DNA of 64,000 nucleotides from contig NZ_PDCH01000002.1 of the NCBI RefSeq assembly GCF_003315615.1, positions 62,001 to 126,000 of the forward strand. The letters are read 5' to 3'. Under the pieces are notes generated by a model. It saw only the letters and a program-made list of their open reading frames with translations, was not told where the DNA came from and searched no databases. A program made the position numbers and the translations under genes. This stretch comes from Bifidobacterium xylocopae. Its GTDB lineage: Bacteria; Actinomycetota; Actinomycetes; Actinomycetales; Bifidobacteriaceae. Below, piece after piece: positions 26,712 to 35,187 of the stretch (the first letter of the stretch is position 1; each line of letters starts with the position of its first letter).

Positions 26712-26933
26712 GGTCCAGTACAACAGTTTCGGGCAGACAAGCCTGCCGCGGCCTTGCCTTGAGAGAGGTTGCGCTGGGGATGGGTGGCGACGAGTCTCTC
26801 TGGCCGGGCGTAATCACGTTGCCGACCGTGTGCGGGTAGCATTCGCTGGCCGTGGGGGAGGACAGACCGTCAATGGTCCGCTGCATCCGATAGGGCAGGC
26901 CGTCCGATTCATTGGCCGAATGCAGGGGGCTTT

Positions 26934-26945
26934 GGGGGGGGGGGG
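26934..26945 (+). repeat. Poly-G tract, 12 G
   Basis: Uninterrupted G12, complementary to both upstream C tracts in a transcript. Confidence 0.9.
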
Positions 26946-27056
26946 TCGCGCTCCCCGAGTCGGCTCAGTCATGCCCTCCCCAGGGTCTCGTCCGCAGTCG
27001 GTGCGGCCGTATGGCTGACATCGTATCCTGGGCCCGGGCGCGTATGTGCGGTTTTC

Positions 27057-27584
27057 TCACCTCCCATGGCCGCGCAGGTAGGCCTCGGCTTGGGCGGTGT
27101 CGACGGGGAGTGCGGCGGTCAGGGTCAGGGTCAGTCCCTCCGGGGTGGCCACCCGCGCTTCCATGGAGTTCCACGGCTTGCGGACGGCGGGCACGGTGGA
27201 GCCGGGACGCAGTCGTTCGCAGGCGGCGACCATGTCCGCTATCTGGGATTCGGCTACGGCCAGGCTGAGGCTGCCGGCCGTGCCCGCCACCGGTTGCGAC
27301 TGATTCGCCCCTGGCCGGCTTGCGTGGATCAGTATGTCCTGGAAGGCCCAGCGGCGCAGGTGAATCATCGTGCCGGGCATGGCGTACAGGCTGATGAAGC
27401 CCAGGCCCTCGGTCCAGAAGCGCTCGGATTCCCCCAGGTCGGCGCTGGTCAGGGTCATGAACATGGGCATGGGGTAGATGCCCCTGTAGGGCTCCGGCGG
27501 CGCGGTTTGGCTGCCGGGCCGGGGCACTGGGCTGATGCGGGCGGCGTCGTAGGTGGGTGCCGCGTCTGTTTCCTGATTGGTCAT
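27057..27584 (-). CDS. VOC (glyoxalase/bleomycin-resistance) superfamily protein
   Basis: 175 aa. After a ~35-residue polar leader, the beta-alpha-beta repeats of the vicinal oxygen chelate fold are seen: MPMFMTLTSADLGESERFWTEGLGF, then LRRWAFQDILIHA, SLSLAVAESQIADMVAACERL and ARVATPEGLTLTLTAA. Function in this group ranges from glyoxalase to antibiotic binding; none is assigned. It lies just downstream (60 bases) of the TipAS-like gene, on the same strand, so it may be part of the drug-response cluster led by the MerR regulator. Confidence 0.75.
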   Translation of the reverse strand: MTNQETDAAPTYDAARISPVPRPGSQTAPPEPYRGIYPMPMFMTLTSADLGESERFWTEGLGFISLYAMPGTMIHLRRWAFQDILIHASRPGANQSQPVAGTAGSLSLAVAESQIADMVAACERLRPGSTVPAVRKPWNSMEARVATPEGLTLTLTAALPVDTAQAEAYLRGHGR

Positions 27585-27644
27585 GATTGGTCTTTCGCTA
27601 TATCGAATTGATGGATAAAAGTAAGTGATTGAGCTGCGGCTGGT

Positions 27645-27935
27645 CTATTCCCAACGGGCGGTGGCGGGGTCGATGCCTCGGGCGCGGGCGGCGGCTTCGA
27701 TGGCGGTGAGCATCCATTCGGCCAGGCCGGGCTCCAGCTGTTCGTAATGGCGCCTGAAGCGAGGGTCGGCCACGTACATGCGGCCCAGTATCAGGTGCAT
27801 GGACGGGGTCACATGGAACCAGGTCAGGGCCTGTTGCTGCTCTTCAACCAGGGCGAGTGCCTGGATGCCGGTCGGGTCGAACCCGGCGCGCTTGGCCCGG
27901 GCTAGCTTGGTTTCCACCTCCTTCAGGTGGGCCAT
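27645..27935 (-). CDS. TipAS-like antibiotic-recognition domain, separated C-terminal part
   Basis: 96 aa. MHLILGRMYVADPRFRRHYEQLEPGLAEWMLTAI matches the C-terminal half of the TipAS domain of TipA regulators, which binds thiopeptide and similar drugs. It is in the same reading frame as the MerR gene upstream; a TAA at 27975-27977 separates them. ATG 27935 is six bases after AGGAG, so it may be translated on its own, as TipAS is from the tipA mRNA in Streptomyces. But the stop lies inside the domain, so this piece lacks its first helices. Confidence 0.65.
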   Translation of the reverse strand: MAHLKEVETKLARAKRAGFDPTGIQALALVEEQQQALTWFHVTPSMHLILGRMYVADPRFRRHYEQLEPGLAEWMLTAIEAAARARGIDPATARWE

Positions 27936-27974
27936 GTCCCGCTCCTGCTGCTCCTTGCTGCGCGAGGCCTTGCG

Positions 27975-28457
27975 TTAGGCATACTCCATCCACTGTTGGC
28001 TGGTCCCCCAACGTTCCTGGGCCTCCTTGAGCTGGCTGCGATCGGTTTCACCGGTGGTTGTCATCGGTTCTCCTGGTTCTTCCCGGCCTTCGGCTATGGC
28101 GATGAGACGGTCCAATGTGCCCAAAGCGGCCTCGAGCCGGTGGATCTTTTCTTTGATTTGTGAGCGCTGGCCTTGCAATTCCTCCAGGGCCAGGGGCGTG
28201 GGGGAGTCCAGCAGTTCCCGGATCCGCCGGGTCTTCAGCCCCAGCTCCCGGTAGATCAGCACCCGTTCCAAACGCGCGATGTCACCCTGTGCATAGCGCC
28301 GGTAGCCCGACCAGTTGCGCTCGGGCGAGACCAGGCCGACCGAATCCCAGTGGCGCAGCATGCGCTCGCTGACCTCCATCAGGGCGGCCGTCTCGCCGAT
28401 GCTCAGTCCCGTTTCCCAGGCTGCGCCACCATGTACATTGTCCTTATCTCGCGTCAT
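27975..28457 (-). CDS. MerR-family regulator, TipA-like, truncated by in-frame stop
   Basis: 160 aa. N-terminal MerR winged helix (SIGETAALMEVSERMLRHWDSVGLVSPERNWSGYRRYAQGDIARLERVLIYRELGL), the dimerisation coiled coil (about 85-125), then LKEAQERWGTSQQWMEYA, the first helix of a TipAS domain. The TAA at 27975-27977 cuts the domain; the next 13 codons to ATG 27935 stay open in frame. The promoter is the classic MerR type (TTGACC, 19-base spacer, TAGGGT) and lies directly before the ATG, so autoregulation is likely. This may be a recent nonsense mutation or a stable split. Confidence 0.8.
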   Translation of the reverse strand: MTRDKDNVHGGAAWETGLSIGETAALMEVSERMLRHWDSVGLVSPERNWSGYRRYAQGDIARLERVLIYRELGLKTRRIRELLDSPTPLALEELQGQRSQIKEKIHRLEAALGTLDRLIAIAEGREEPGEPMTTTGETDRSQLKEAQERWGTSQQWMEYA

Positions 28458-28463
28458 GCCCAG

Positions 28464-28494
28464 ACCCTAAACCCTTCCACCATGTCAGGGTCAA
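28464..28494 (-). promoter_or_regulatory. MerR-type promoter/operator with 19-base spacer
   Basis: On the minus strand: -35 TTGACC (28494-28489), 19-base spacer, -10 TAGGGT (28469-28464), then six bases to the ATG. The inverted repeat ACCCT/AGGGT lies across the spacer, as in operators untwisted by MerR activators. Confidence 0.75.
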
Positions 28495-28751
28495 ATCGCC
28501 GATGTTCACTGTCATTCAGACGCTGTCGCTGCTGCGGAAGATTGCTTGCAGCTTTGGTGCATGGCTTTTAGGGCGTTCCTTTAGGGCAAGCAGGCAGAAT
28601 GTCCTCAAAAAGTAAGTCCTCACATGGGAGACTGGGAGCGGGCAAAACCGATCGGCCTTCGGACGGACGGTAGGATGGGGGGTACTTTTCCTTGCGGGGA
28701 CGGGCTGGCGGGGATGGTCCGGAATCCGCGCGAACCGACGAAAGGCCGAAT

Positions 28752-29492
28752 ATGAGCGCTCAAGGATGTGGCTCGGTATCCGCGATCAGCCTGGGGCTGC
28801 CGCCGGCGACCGCCGTGCCAGAGGGCAGGGGCGAGCTGCCCAGGCAGATCTTCTACGCCAAGCGTCCGGTGTCGGCAAGGCTCAGGCAGCGCTTTGCCAA
28901 TGACCTGGCAGCTGTGGACATGCTGGCCCTCCTGCGCCCCGCCAATACCGGGCTGGCCGAGGGGCAGGCGACCAAGGAGATCCTGGTCATGGGGCTCAAG
29001 CTGACCTGCCAGGACCCGCCGCTGGAGATAGTGGACCACATCGCCGCCATGCGCTCCTCGGGCATCATCTTCGTCTGCGTCCGTCCGGCATTGGACAAGG
29101 AGGGCGGGCCCACTGGAGGCGAGGAGTGTGCGCTGGCGGTGCGTCGGCCCCTGCCCGCCAAGCCCGGCCATGAGCGGATATACCGCGATTTCGCCAGCCC
29201 CTGGAGGCCGGCGGGCAAGACCCGGCTGACCCTGGCGGGTGACGACCTGGACCAGGCTTGGGAGGGCCTGAACGCACAGGTGATCCTGGACAGCAGCGAC
29301 GGGTCCGACGTGGACGGGCGCATCGCCAGGCGGGCCCAGGTCGCCGATCTGGTGGCGCAGGAGGCCAAGCTGGCCAAGGACCATGCGCGCGCCAAGGACG
29401 CGACCCAGCGCAACCAGGCCTACGCCAAGCTCCACAAGGTGCGTACCCAGCTCAAGGAACTGGGTGCATTGGATGGTCTGGACGAGGCCTGA
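28752..29492 (+). CDS. DUF4391 domain protein
   Basis: 246 aa. LPRQIFYAKRPVSARLRQRFANDLAAVDMLALLRPANTGL, EILVMGLKLTCQDPPLEIVDHIA and FVCVRP match the DUF4391 family, of unknown biochemical function. The C-terminus is a charged helical segment (QVADLVAQEAKLAKDHARAKDATQRNQAYAKLHKVRTQLKEL cut here into coiled-coil-like heptads). In other genomes members often lie by helicase and DNA methylase genes, hinting at DNA defence; here no such neighbour is present. ATG 28752 has AAAGG seven bases upstream. It sits beside a decayed permease, consistent with an accessory region. Confidence 0.7.
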   Translation: MSAQGCGSVSAISLGLPPATAVPEGRGELPRQIFYAKRPVSARLRQRFANDLAAVDMLALLRPANTGLAEGQATKEILVMGLKLTCQDPPLEIVDHIAAMRSSGIIFVCVRPALDKEGGPTGGEECALAVRRPLPAKPGHERIYRDFASPWRPAGKTRLTLAGDDLDQAWEGLNAQVILDSSDGSDVDGRIARRAQVADLVAQEAKLAKDHARAKDATQRNQAYAKLHKVRTQLKELGALDGLDEA

Positions 29493-29602
29493 CGACTGGT
29501 TTCGCGGTCGTGCCCGAAGTGGCGTGAATCACGTCTGGCCTGGTTGGGACGTTCAGCGTCGCCTGCGGGAAACTTCGTCCTGATGCAGAGGCGCTGGTGC
29601 AC

Positions 29603-30344
29603 ATGATGACGAAGATGGAGCTGCCGCTGACCATGGCCATCGGCGTCTTCGTCACCCTCTGGGTGGGCTGGTGCTGATCAAGATCACATTCGCACTGCTG
29701 GCTTCCAGGCTCTATGGGGGTCTCGTCAGGGTGTGGACCGGGCTCCTGCCCCCGCGGGTGGCTTCCTGGTCGGTGGCCAGGAGGCAGACGGTCTCACGCA
29801 TCGGGCGCTCCAGTTCAGTCCTGGCTCCGCTCATGGTCTGCGTCGGTCTGATCATGGGACTGGGTACGCCCTTGCGGATATTCAACGATTCGCTGATGAA
29901 GGTGGCGGGATACCCCACACTCCCCGGCACCACCTCCACCGGTATGGCCGGGGTTTTGGGGGCGATAGGCCCTGCCGCCGCAATCGCCCTGGGAGGGACC
30001 TTGGCCGGCTTCTGCATGATCTCGCGCGAGCGGTCCCTTGATCAGGCCTTGCTCGGCATAGCGGGCGCCGAACCCCGGCAGCTGCTCATGTCGTCCGGGC
30101 TGGAAGGTGCCATCATCATGCTCACCGCTATGCCGGCCGCCTTCCTGGCCGCCGTCCCGGCCACAATCTGCGCCTATCTCGGCTTTCGTGCCATCCTCGG
30201 CACAGCCGTCCTCTCCGTGCCTTGGGCGCAATGGGCTTGGATGATCTTTGGGGTGGTGGTCCTCGGGTCCGGGGTCTTTTTGCGGCATCCACACGTTCCC
30301 TGGGGGTCCCGTTTGTGCTGGCCCTCAGATTATGGACCGAGTAG
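29603..30344 (+). pseudogene. Remnant of FtsX-like ABC transporter permease
   Basis: Only the C-terminal half of a FtsX-family permease is left. Three frames must be joined: MELPLTMAIGVFVTLWVG (from 29603), then GLVLIKITFALL onward (main open part 29671-30280, with MKVAGYPTL and two to three membrane segments), then AASTRSLGVPFVLALRLWTE to a stop at 30342-30344. The first shift is near 29665 and the second at the T5 run 30277-30281. The N-terminal half and the ATPase partner are absent. It was probably an exporter of the MacB/lipoprotein type and is non-functional now. Confidence 0.7.
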
Positions 30345-30491
30345 GTGGATTCCTTTGTGACGGAAGAAGTTCGCAGGTGGGGGAGCCGATGAATGTGTTG
30401 CTGCTGCAAAGTGCGCTCAAAACCGGTTTCGTCTGCTGCGTGCGATGCTGGAAAAGTTGAAATTCCGGCCCTGATCGGGCCGGAATGATTG

Positions 30492-30565
<74 letters not shown>

Positions 30566-30676
30566 CGACAACGTTCACCATAGTACACTGACCGGCGACC
30601 AAGCGCCAGCACTCGCGCGGCGGGTTGGGTCGGTGGGGCCGGGCAGGACAGGCGGCAGTAAGTACCGGCACTTGCG

Positions 30677-30690
30677 TACACTGTACAGCT
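30677..30690 (+). promoter_or_regulatory. lysS promoter -10, leaderless
   Basis: TACACT at 30677-30682 lies eight bases before ATG 30691. There is no ribosome site, so transcription probably starts at the start codon. Confidence 0.5.
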
Positions 30691-32349
30691 ATGACAGACC
30701 TGAATGAGAACGCCGACCGGAGCAAGGAAACGCCGGAGACCGAAACCGCCATGTCCACCGTGGAGCGGGCCCAGATGCTGTTCGACCAGGACCAGGCCAT
30801 CGCGTCCCGGGTGAAGCAGGGTGCCGAGCTGGAGGAGGCCATCGACCCGTCCAACCACGAGTTCGGACCGACGGCCCACCCGGAGCAGGTGCAGATGCGC
30901 GTGGCCAAACGGGCGCTCATGATCAAGGAAGGCGTTCCCCCCTACCCGGTCCATTTGAATGTGACCGACCGGATCGAAGATGTTCGCGCCAAGTACGAGG
31001 GCCAGCTGGAGCCGGGCCAGGAGACCGAGGATGTGGTCGGCATCGCAGGCCGTGTGCTCTTCCTGCGCAACGGCGGGGGCCTGTGCTTCGTGCAGCTCTC
31101 GGCTGGCGACGGCACCAGGATTCAGGGCATGGTCTCGAAGAAGGAGATCGGCGCCGATTCCCTCAAGTCCTTCAAGAAGCTGGTTGATCTTGGAGACCAG
31201 CTATACATCCGAGGCAGGGTCATCGCCTCCAAGACCGGCGAACTCTCGGTCTTCGCGACGGAATGGGCCATCGCCGCCAAAGCCCTGCAGCCCCTGCCAG
31301 CCCTGCACAAGGGACTTTCCGACGAGCAACGAACCCGCAAGCCCTACTTGGCCATGATCGCTGATGAGGACACGCGCAAGATGGTTCGTGATCGCTCCAA
31401 AGTGGTCTCCTCCCTGCGTCGCACCTTTGAATCCGAGGATTTCCTGGAGGTGGAGACCCCCATGCTCCAGACCGTGCATGGGGGGGCGGCGGCCCGCCCC
31501 TTCACCACGCACATGAACGCCTTCGACATCGACCTCTACTTACGCATCGCTCCTGAGCTTTTCCTCAAGCGCTGCCTGGTGGGTGGCATCGAGCGGGTCT
31601 TCGAAATCAACCGCGACTTCCGCAACGAGGGTGTGGACGCCACCCATGCCCCTGAGTTCACGATGCTGGAGGCCTACCAGGCATACGGCACCTACGACAC
31701 GATCGGCGACCTGACCAAGCGTCTGGTGCAGCAGTCGGCCATCGATGCCTTCGGGTCGACCAAGGTCACGCTCATGGGCGGTGAAGAGTACGACTTTGGC
31801 GGCGAGTGGAGAACCATGACCATGTACGGTTCCCTGTCCGAGGCCCTGGGGGAGGAAATCACGCCTGAGACCTCCGTGGAACATCTGGGCGCCATCGCGG
31901 ACAAGCTGGGCGTGGAGCGGGACGAGGTGGAGAACCACGGCAAGCTGGTCGAGCATCTCTGGGAGCATTTCTATGAGGACAAGCTCTACGAGCCCACCTT
32001 CGTGCGCGACTTCCCGGTCGAGACCAGCCCCCTGGTCAAGGCCCACCGGTCCAAGCCGGGCATGGTCGAGAAGTGGGACCTGTATGTGCGCGGCTTTGAG
32101 TTGGCCACCGGCTACTCCGAGCTCAATGACCCGGTCGTGCAGCGCGAGCGTTTCATCCAGCAGGCCAAGGACGCGGCGGCGGGTGACGTGGAGGCCACCG
32201 ACATCGACGAGGACTTCCTGGAGGCCCTGGGTGTGGGCATGCCCCCCACCGGTGGCATGGGTATGGGCATCGACCGTCTGCTGATTGCCCTGACCGGCGC
32301 AACCATCCGTGAGACCATCACCTTCCCCCTGGTCAAGCCGCTGAACTGA
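30691..32349 (+). CDS. lysS: Lysyl-tRNA synthetase, class II
   Basis: 552 aa. An N-terminal extension of ~65 residues precedes the OB-fold anticodon domain (GIAGRVLFLRNGGGLCFVQL) and the class II core: motif 2 RVFEINRDFRNEGVDATHAPEFTMLE and motif 3 GMGMGIDRLLIALTG. Charges tRNA-Lys. ATG 30691 is chosen because a -10 box lies directly before it; an internal ATG at 30751 is the alternative. The frame is open to 30625 but this would place the start upstream of the promoter. Confidence 0.96.
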   Translation: MTDLNENADRSKETPETETAMSTVERAQMLFDQDQAIASRVKQGAELEEAIDPSNHEFGPTAHPEQVQMRVAKRALMIKEGVPPYPVHLNVTDRIEDVRAKYEGQLEPGQETEDVVGIAGRVLFLRNGGGLCFVQLSAGDGTRIQGMVSKKEIGADSLKSFKKLVDLGDQLYIRGRVIASKTGELSVFATEWAIAAKALQPLPALHKGLSDEQRTRKPYLAMIADEDTRKMVRDRSKVVSSLRRTFESEDFLEVETPMLQTVHGGAAARPFTTHMNAFDIDLYLRIAPELFLKRCLVGGIERVFEINRDFRNEGVDATHAPEFTMLEAYQAYGTYDTIGDLTKRLVQQSAIDAFGSTKVTLMGGEEYDFGGEWRTMTMYGSLSEALGEEITPETSVEHLGAIADKLGVERDEVENHGKLVEHLWEHFYEDKLYEPTFVRDFPVETSPLVKAHRSKPGMVEKWDLYVRGFELATGYSELNDPVVQRERFIQQAKDAAAGDVEATDIDEDFLEALGVGMPPTGGMGMGIDRLLIALTGATIRETITFPLVKPLN

Positions 32350-32368
32350 CCCCCATTCCCATGTGGAG

Positions 32369-32407
32369 CGAGCCCGGCTGGCCTGACGCAAGGCTGGACC
32401 GGGCTCG
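32369..32407 (+). terminator. Hairpin after lysS
   Basis: CGAGCCCGG (32369-32377) with CCGGGCTCG (32399-32407), 21-base loop; no U-tract. Confidence 0.45.
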
Positions 32408-32484
32408 AACCGTGTTGGGGTCTGGAAGTCTGTGAGTGCGGAAGCACTTCATCCTGTTAACACGCGCGCAATGGAGGTGCCGAT

Positions 32485-33483
32485 ATGAATGTCAAGCTGT
32501 GGATCAACGGGATGCGTCCGAAGACACTGCCCGCATCTGTCGCCCCGGTCTGTGTGGGGGCGGCCGCGGCCCTGGTACACAGGTCGAAGACGGCGGTTCC
32601 CTGCGCCTCCACCTGCGCGGCTGATGCACCTATTCAACCCACGGCCCAGGGGGCTGCCGCCCAGGTCGGTGCCGGTCAGCTGTGGACGGTTTTCATTCTC
32701 CTTGTCCTCCTGGCCCTCTTCATGCAGGTAGCAGCCAACTTCGCCAACGACTACTCCGACGGCATCCGCGGCACCGACGCCAAGCGCGGCGACGAGGAGG
32801 AGGTCTCGGGCAAACCCCGCCGCCTGGTGGCCTCGGGCGTGGCCCCGCGCAAGGTCTTCGCGGCGATGACGGTCTCGGTTCTCATCACCGCCCTGCTTGG
32901 TCTGGCTGCGGTCGCGATCACGGGCCACTGGTGGATGATCGCGGCCGGTCTGGCCTGCTTCGCAGCGGGATGGTTCTACACCGGGGGCAAGCATCCATAC
33001 GGTTACTACGGGCTGGGCGAGGTCTTCGTTTTCATCTTCTTCGGCCTGGTGGCCACCCTGGGAACCGAGTACTTCATGGTGGGCGCGCTCAGCGGCGACG
33101 GCTGGGCCGGCGCCTGCGCCGCAGGGCTGAACGCGGTGGGCCTGCTCATGCTCAACAACTACCGGGACATCGAATCCGACAGGCGCTCCGGCAAGCACAC
33201 CTACGCCACCCTGGTGGGTGACCATGCGGCCCGGGTCTCCATCTACGTGGTCTACGCGGTCAGCCTGCTGCTGGCGGTCATGGAATTTGGTGGTGTCTTC
33301 TGGCGTTTCGGGTCCATGAACGTGCCCGCCGTCATCGTCGTCGTCCCGATCGCGGTCTGTTTCGGCTTCATCTTCCGCTTCTTCGCCCGGCACAACCAAC
33401 CAAAGGCCTTCGTGCTCTCCGGGCAGGGGACTCTGATTTCAGCCCTATGCTGGACTGTCGGCCTCCTGATGGAGCTGGTCTGA
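32485..33483 (+). CDS. menA: 1,4-dihydroxy-2-naphthoate polyprenyltransferase (UbiA family)
   Basis: 332 aa, about eight or nine membrane segments. First aspartate-rich motif NFANDYSDGIRGTDAKRGD and second LLMLNNYRDIESDRRSGKHT, together with WINGMRPKTLPAS at the N-terminus, match MenA, which attaches the polyprenyl tail to DHNA in menaquinone synthesis. An unusual ~35-residue insertion with Ser/Cys/Ala (residues ~33-70) follows the first membrane segment. GGAGGTGCCGAT precedes the ATG. No other men genes are in the window. Confidence 0.9.
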   Translation: MNVKLWINGMRPKTLPASVAPVCVGAAAALVHRSKTAVPCASTCAADAPIQPTAQGAAAQVGAGQLWTVFILLVLLALFMQVAANFANDYSDGIRGTDAKRGDEEEVSGKPRRLVASGVAPRKVFAAMTVSVLITALLGLAAVAITGHWWMIAAGLACFAAGWFYTGGKHPYGYYGLGEVFVFIFFGLVATLGTEYFMVGALSGDGWAGACAAGLNAVGLLMLNNYRDIESDRRSGKHTYATLVGDHAARVSIYVVYAVSLLLAVMEFGGVFWRFGSMNVPAVIVVVPIAVCFGFIFRFFARHNQPKAFVLSGQGTLISALCWTVGLLMELV

Positions 33484-33536
33484 GCCCAGCCAGAAAGCGA
33501 GCGTAAATCAGGTGAAGGCTGGTCTGCCTGGGCGTT

Positions 33537-33549
33537 TAGAATGTGGGCT
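33537..33549 (+). promoter_or_regulatory. gpmA promoter -10, leaderless
   Basis: TAGAAT at 33537-33542, seven bases before ATG 33550. Confidence 0.5.
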
Positions 33550-34290
33550 ATGACATACAAACTAGTACTGCTCCGGCATGGCCAGAGCGCATGGAACAAC
33601 ACGAACCAGTTCACCGGGTGGGTGGACGTCCCGCTGACCGAGAAGGGTGAGGAGGAGGCCCGGAAGGGCGGCAAGCTCCTGAAGGATAAGGGTGTCCTCC
33701 CCGATATCGTCTTCACTTCCCTCCTGCGCCGTGCGATCAACACCGCCAACATCTCCCTGGATGTGGCCGATCGCCTCTGGATTCCGGTCAGGCGCGACTG
33801 GAGGCTCAACGAGCGCCACTATGGTGCCCTGCAGGGCAAGAACAAGACCGAGATTCGCGAGAAGTACGGCGATGAGAAGTTCATGCTCTGGCGCCGCTCC
33901 TACGCCACCCCGCCGCCCGAGATCGACCCGGACGACGAGTTCTCCCAGTCCCATGACGCCCAGTATGCGGGCATCGACGTGCCCCGGCACGAGGCGCTGG
34001 CGAACGTGGTCGAGCGCGTGACTCCCTACTGGCAGTCCGACATCATCCCCGAGCTCAAGACCGGCAAGACCGTCATGATCGCGGCCCACGGCAACTCCCT
34101 GCGTGCCATCGTGAAGATGCTCGACGGCCTGTCGGAGGAGGAGATCGCCAAGGTCAACATCCCAACGGCCATCCCCCTGCTCTACGAGCTGGACGAGGAT
34201 TTCAAGCCCGTCAAGCCGCGCGGCGAATACCTGGATCCGGAGGCCGCCGCCGCTGGTGCCGCCGCTGTCGCCGCCCAGGGCCAGAAGTGA
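33550..34290 (+). CDS. gpmA: 2,3-bisphosphoglycerate-dependent phosphoglycerate mutase
   Basis: 246 aa. Interconverts 3- and 2-phosphoglycerate in glycolysis. [12 protein letters not shown] holds the phospho-His (His10), then [33 protein letters not shown] and the second His in [10 protein letters not shown]. All typical for dPGM. Start ATG 33550 fits the -10 box; GTG/ATG nine bases upstream lies inside the promoter. An Ala-rich tail ends the protein. Confidence 0.97.
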   Translation: MTYKLVLLRHGQSAWNNTNQFTGWVDVPLTEKGEEEARKGGKLLKDKGVLPDIVFTSLLRRAINTANISLDVADRLWIPVRRDWRLNERHYGALQGKNKTEIREKYGDEKFMLWRRSYATPPPEIDPDDEFSQSHDAQYAGIDVPRHEALANVVERVTPYWQSDIIPELKTGKTVMIAAHGNSLRAIVKMLDGLSEEEIAKVNIPTAIPLLYELDEDFKPVKPRGEYLDPEAAAAGAAAVAAQGQK

Positions 34291-34334
34291 CCTGCGGCCG
34301 CTGAAAGCGGTCTGTGCACTGCAAGATACAGAAC

Positions 34335-34366
34335 CGGCCCGCGCATCCACTGGGGTGTGCGGGCCG
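34335..34366. terminator. Hairpin between convergent gpmA and phoU
   Basis: CGGCCCGC (34335-34342) with GCGGGCCG (34359-34366); serves both strands. No clear U-tract. Confidence 0.5.
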
Positions 34367-34394
34367 ATTCATATCGTAGCGGACCGGGCAGAGG

Positions 34395-35069
34395 TCAGTC
34401 GATGTCCTCCAGGTCCTTGGGGTCCTTGGAGGGGTCGAAGCCGGAGACGATGTAGACCACGCGGCGGGCGGCCGAGACGCCGTGGTCGCCGATCCGTTCC
34501 ATGAACCGGGCCAGGAGCACCAGGTCGATCATCTGCTGCTTGGAGCCGGTCCACTCGTCGGACAGGGCCAGCTGGAAGGTCTGCTGGTGGAGGCAGTCCA
34601 GCTGGTCGTCGTCCACGATGATCCGCTCGGCCACTTTCGTGTCCCGGTCGGCGAGCATGGCCACCAGCCGGTCGGCCATGTCGTTGAGGAAGTCCTGCAT
34701 CTTTCCGAAGAGCTCCCTGGCCTCGGGGGGCAGGGGGGAGTCGGGGTAGGAGCGGCGCACGGCTTCGGCGATATGCCGGGAGAGATCGCCCATGCGCTCG
34801 AAAGTGGCCGCCAGGCGCAGGGTGGAGACGACGATGCGCAGGTCGGTGGCCACCGGGCTCTGCTTGGCCAGGAGCTGGATACACTGGTCGATGACCGAGG
34901 ACTCCAGCCGGTCGATCGCCTGGTCGCCATCGATGACATCCTGGGCGGCCTCCACGTCCGGTCCGAGCAGGGCCCTGCCGGCGGTCCTGATAGCGGTGCT
35001 GACCGCGCTGGCCATCCGGTCCATGTCGTCGGCCACCTGCCGCATCTCCTCGTTGAAGATCACGCGCAT
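34395..35069 (-). CDS. phoU: Phosphate-signalling protein PhoU
   Basis: 224 aa, all-helical, two tandem three-helix PhoU repeats (MRQVADDMDRMASAVSTAIRTAGRAL and DFLNDMADRLVAMLADRDTKVAERI), each with an E/D-x3-D metal-site pattern (RMGDLSRHIAEAV; RIGDHGVSAARRVVYIV). PhoU links Pst phosphate uptake to the phosphate two-component system. Start 35069 follows AGGAGG. It is divergent from the SenX3-like kinase gene, the usual functional neighbour. Confidence 0.93.
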   Translation of the reverse strand: MRVIFNEEMRQVADDMDRMASAVSTAIRTAGRALLGPDVEAAQDVIDGDQAIDRLESSVIDQCIQLLAKQSPVATDLRIVVSTLRLAATFERMGDLSRHIAEAVRRSYPDSPLPPEARELFGKMQDFLNDMADRLVAMLADRDTKVAERIIVDDDQLDCLHQQTFQLALSDEWTGSKQQMIDLVLLARFMERIGDHGVSAARRVVYIVSGFDPSKDPKDLEDID

Positions 35070-35187
35070 ACCCGCTGCCCTCCTGTAGCCTGCGATAATG
35101 AAGTATGACAACAGTGTACGGCCTGGCGCTAACGACTGCCGATTGTCGACGGCGGGCATGGTGCCGGACGGCTGATGGAGGATGCGT

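Larger units (their letters stand above)
26409..27056. other. 648-base gap with three long homopolymer tracts
   Basis: No recognisable gene. It contains C14 at 26622-26635, C12 at 26700-26711 and G12 at 26934-26945. A plus-strand frame with a decent ribosome site (GGGGGGAG, 26583-26590) and ATG 26599 runs to 27018 through all three tracts (139 aa, with runs of four Pro, four Pro and four Gly), but it has no similarity I recognise and could be chance in GC-rich DNA. Confidence 0.6.

Noticed and set aside
26599-27018. Proline/glycine-run small gene through the homopolymer tracts
   Set aside because: Kept only as a possibility in findings; no similarity, and open frames of this size are common here by chance.
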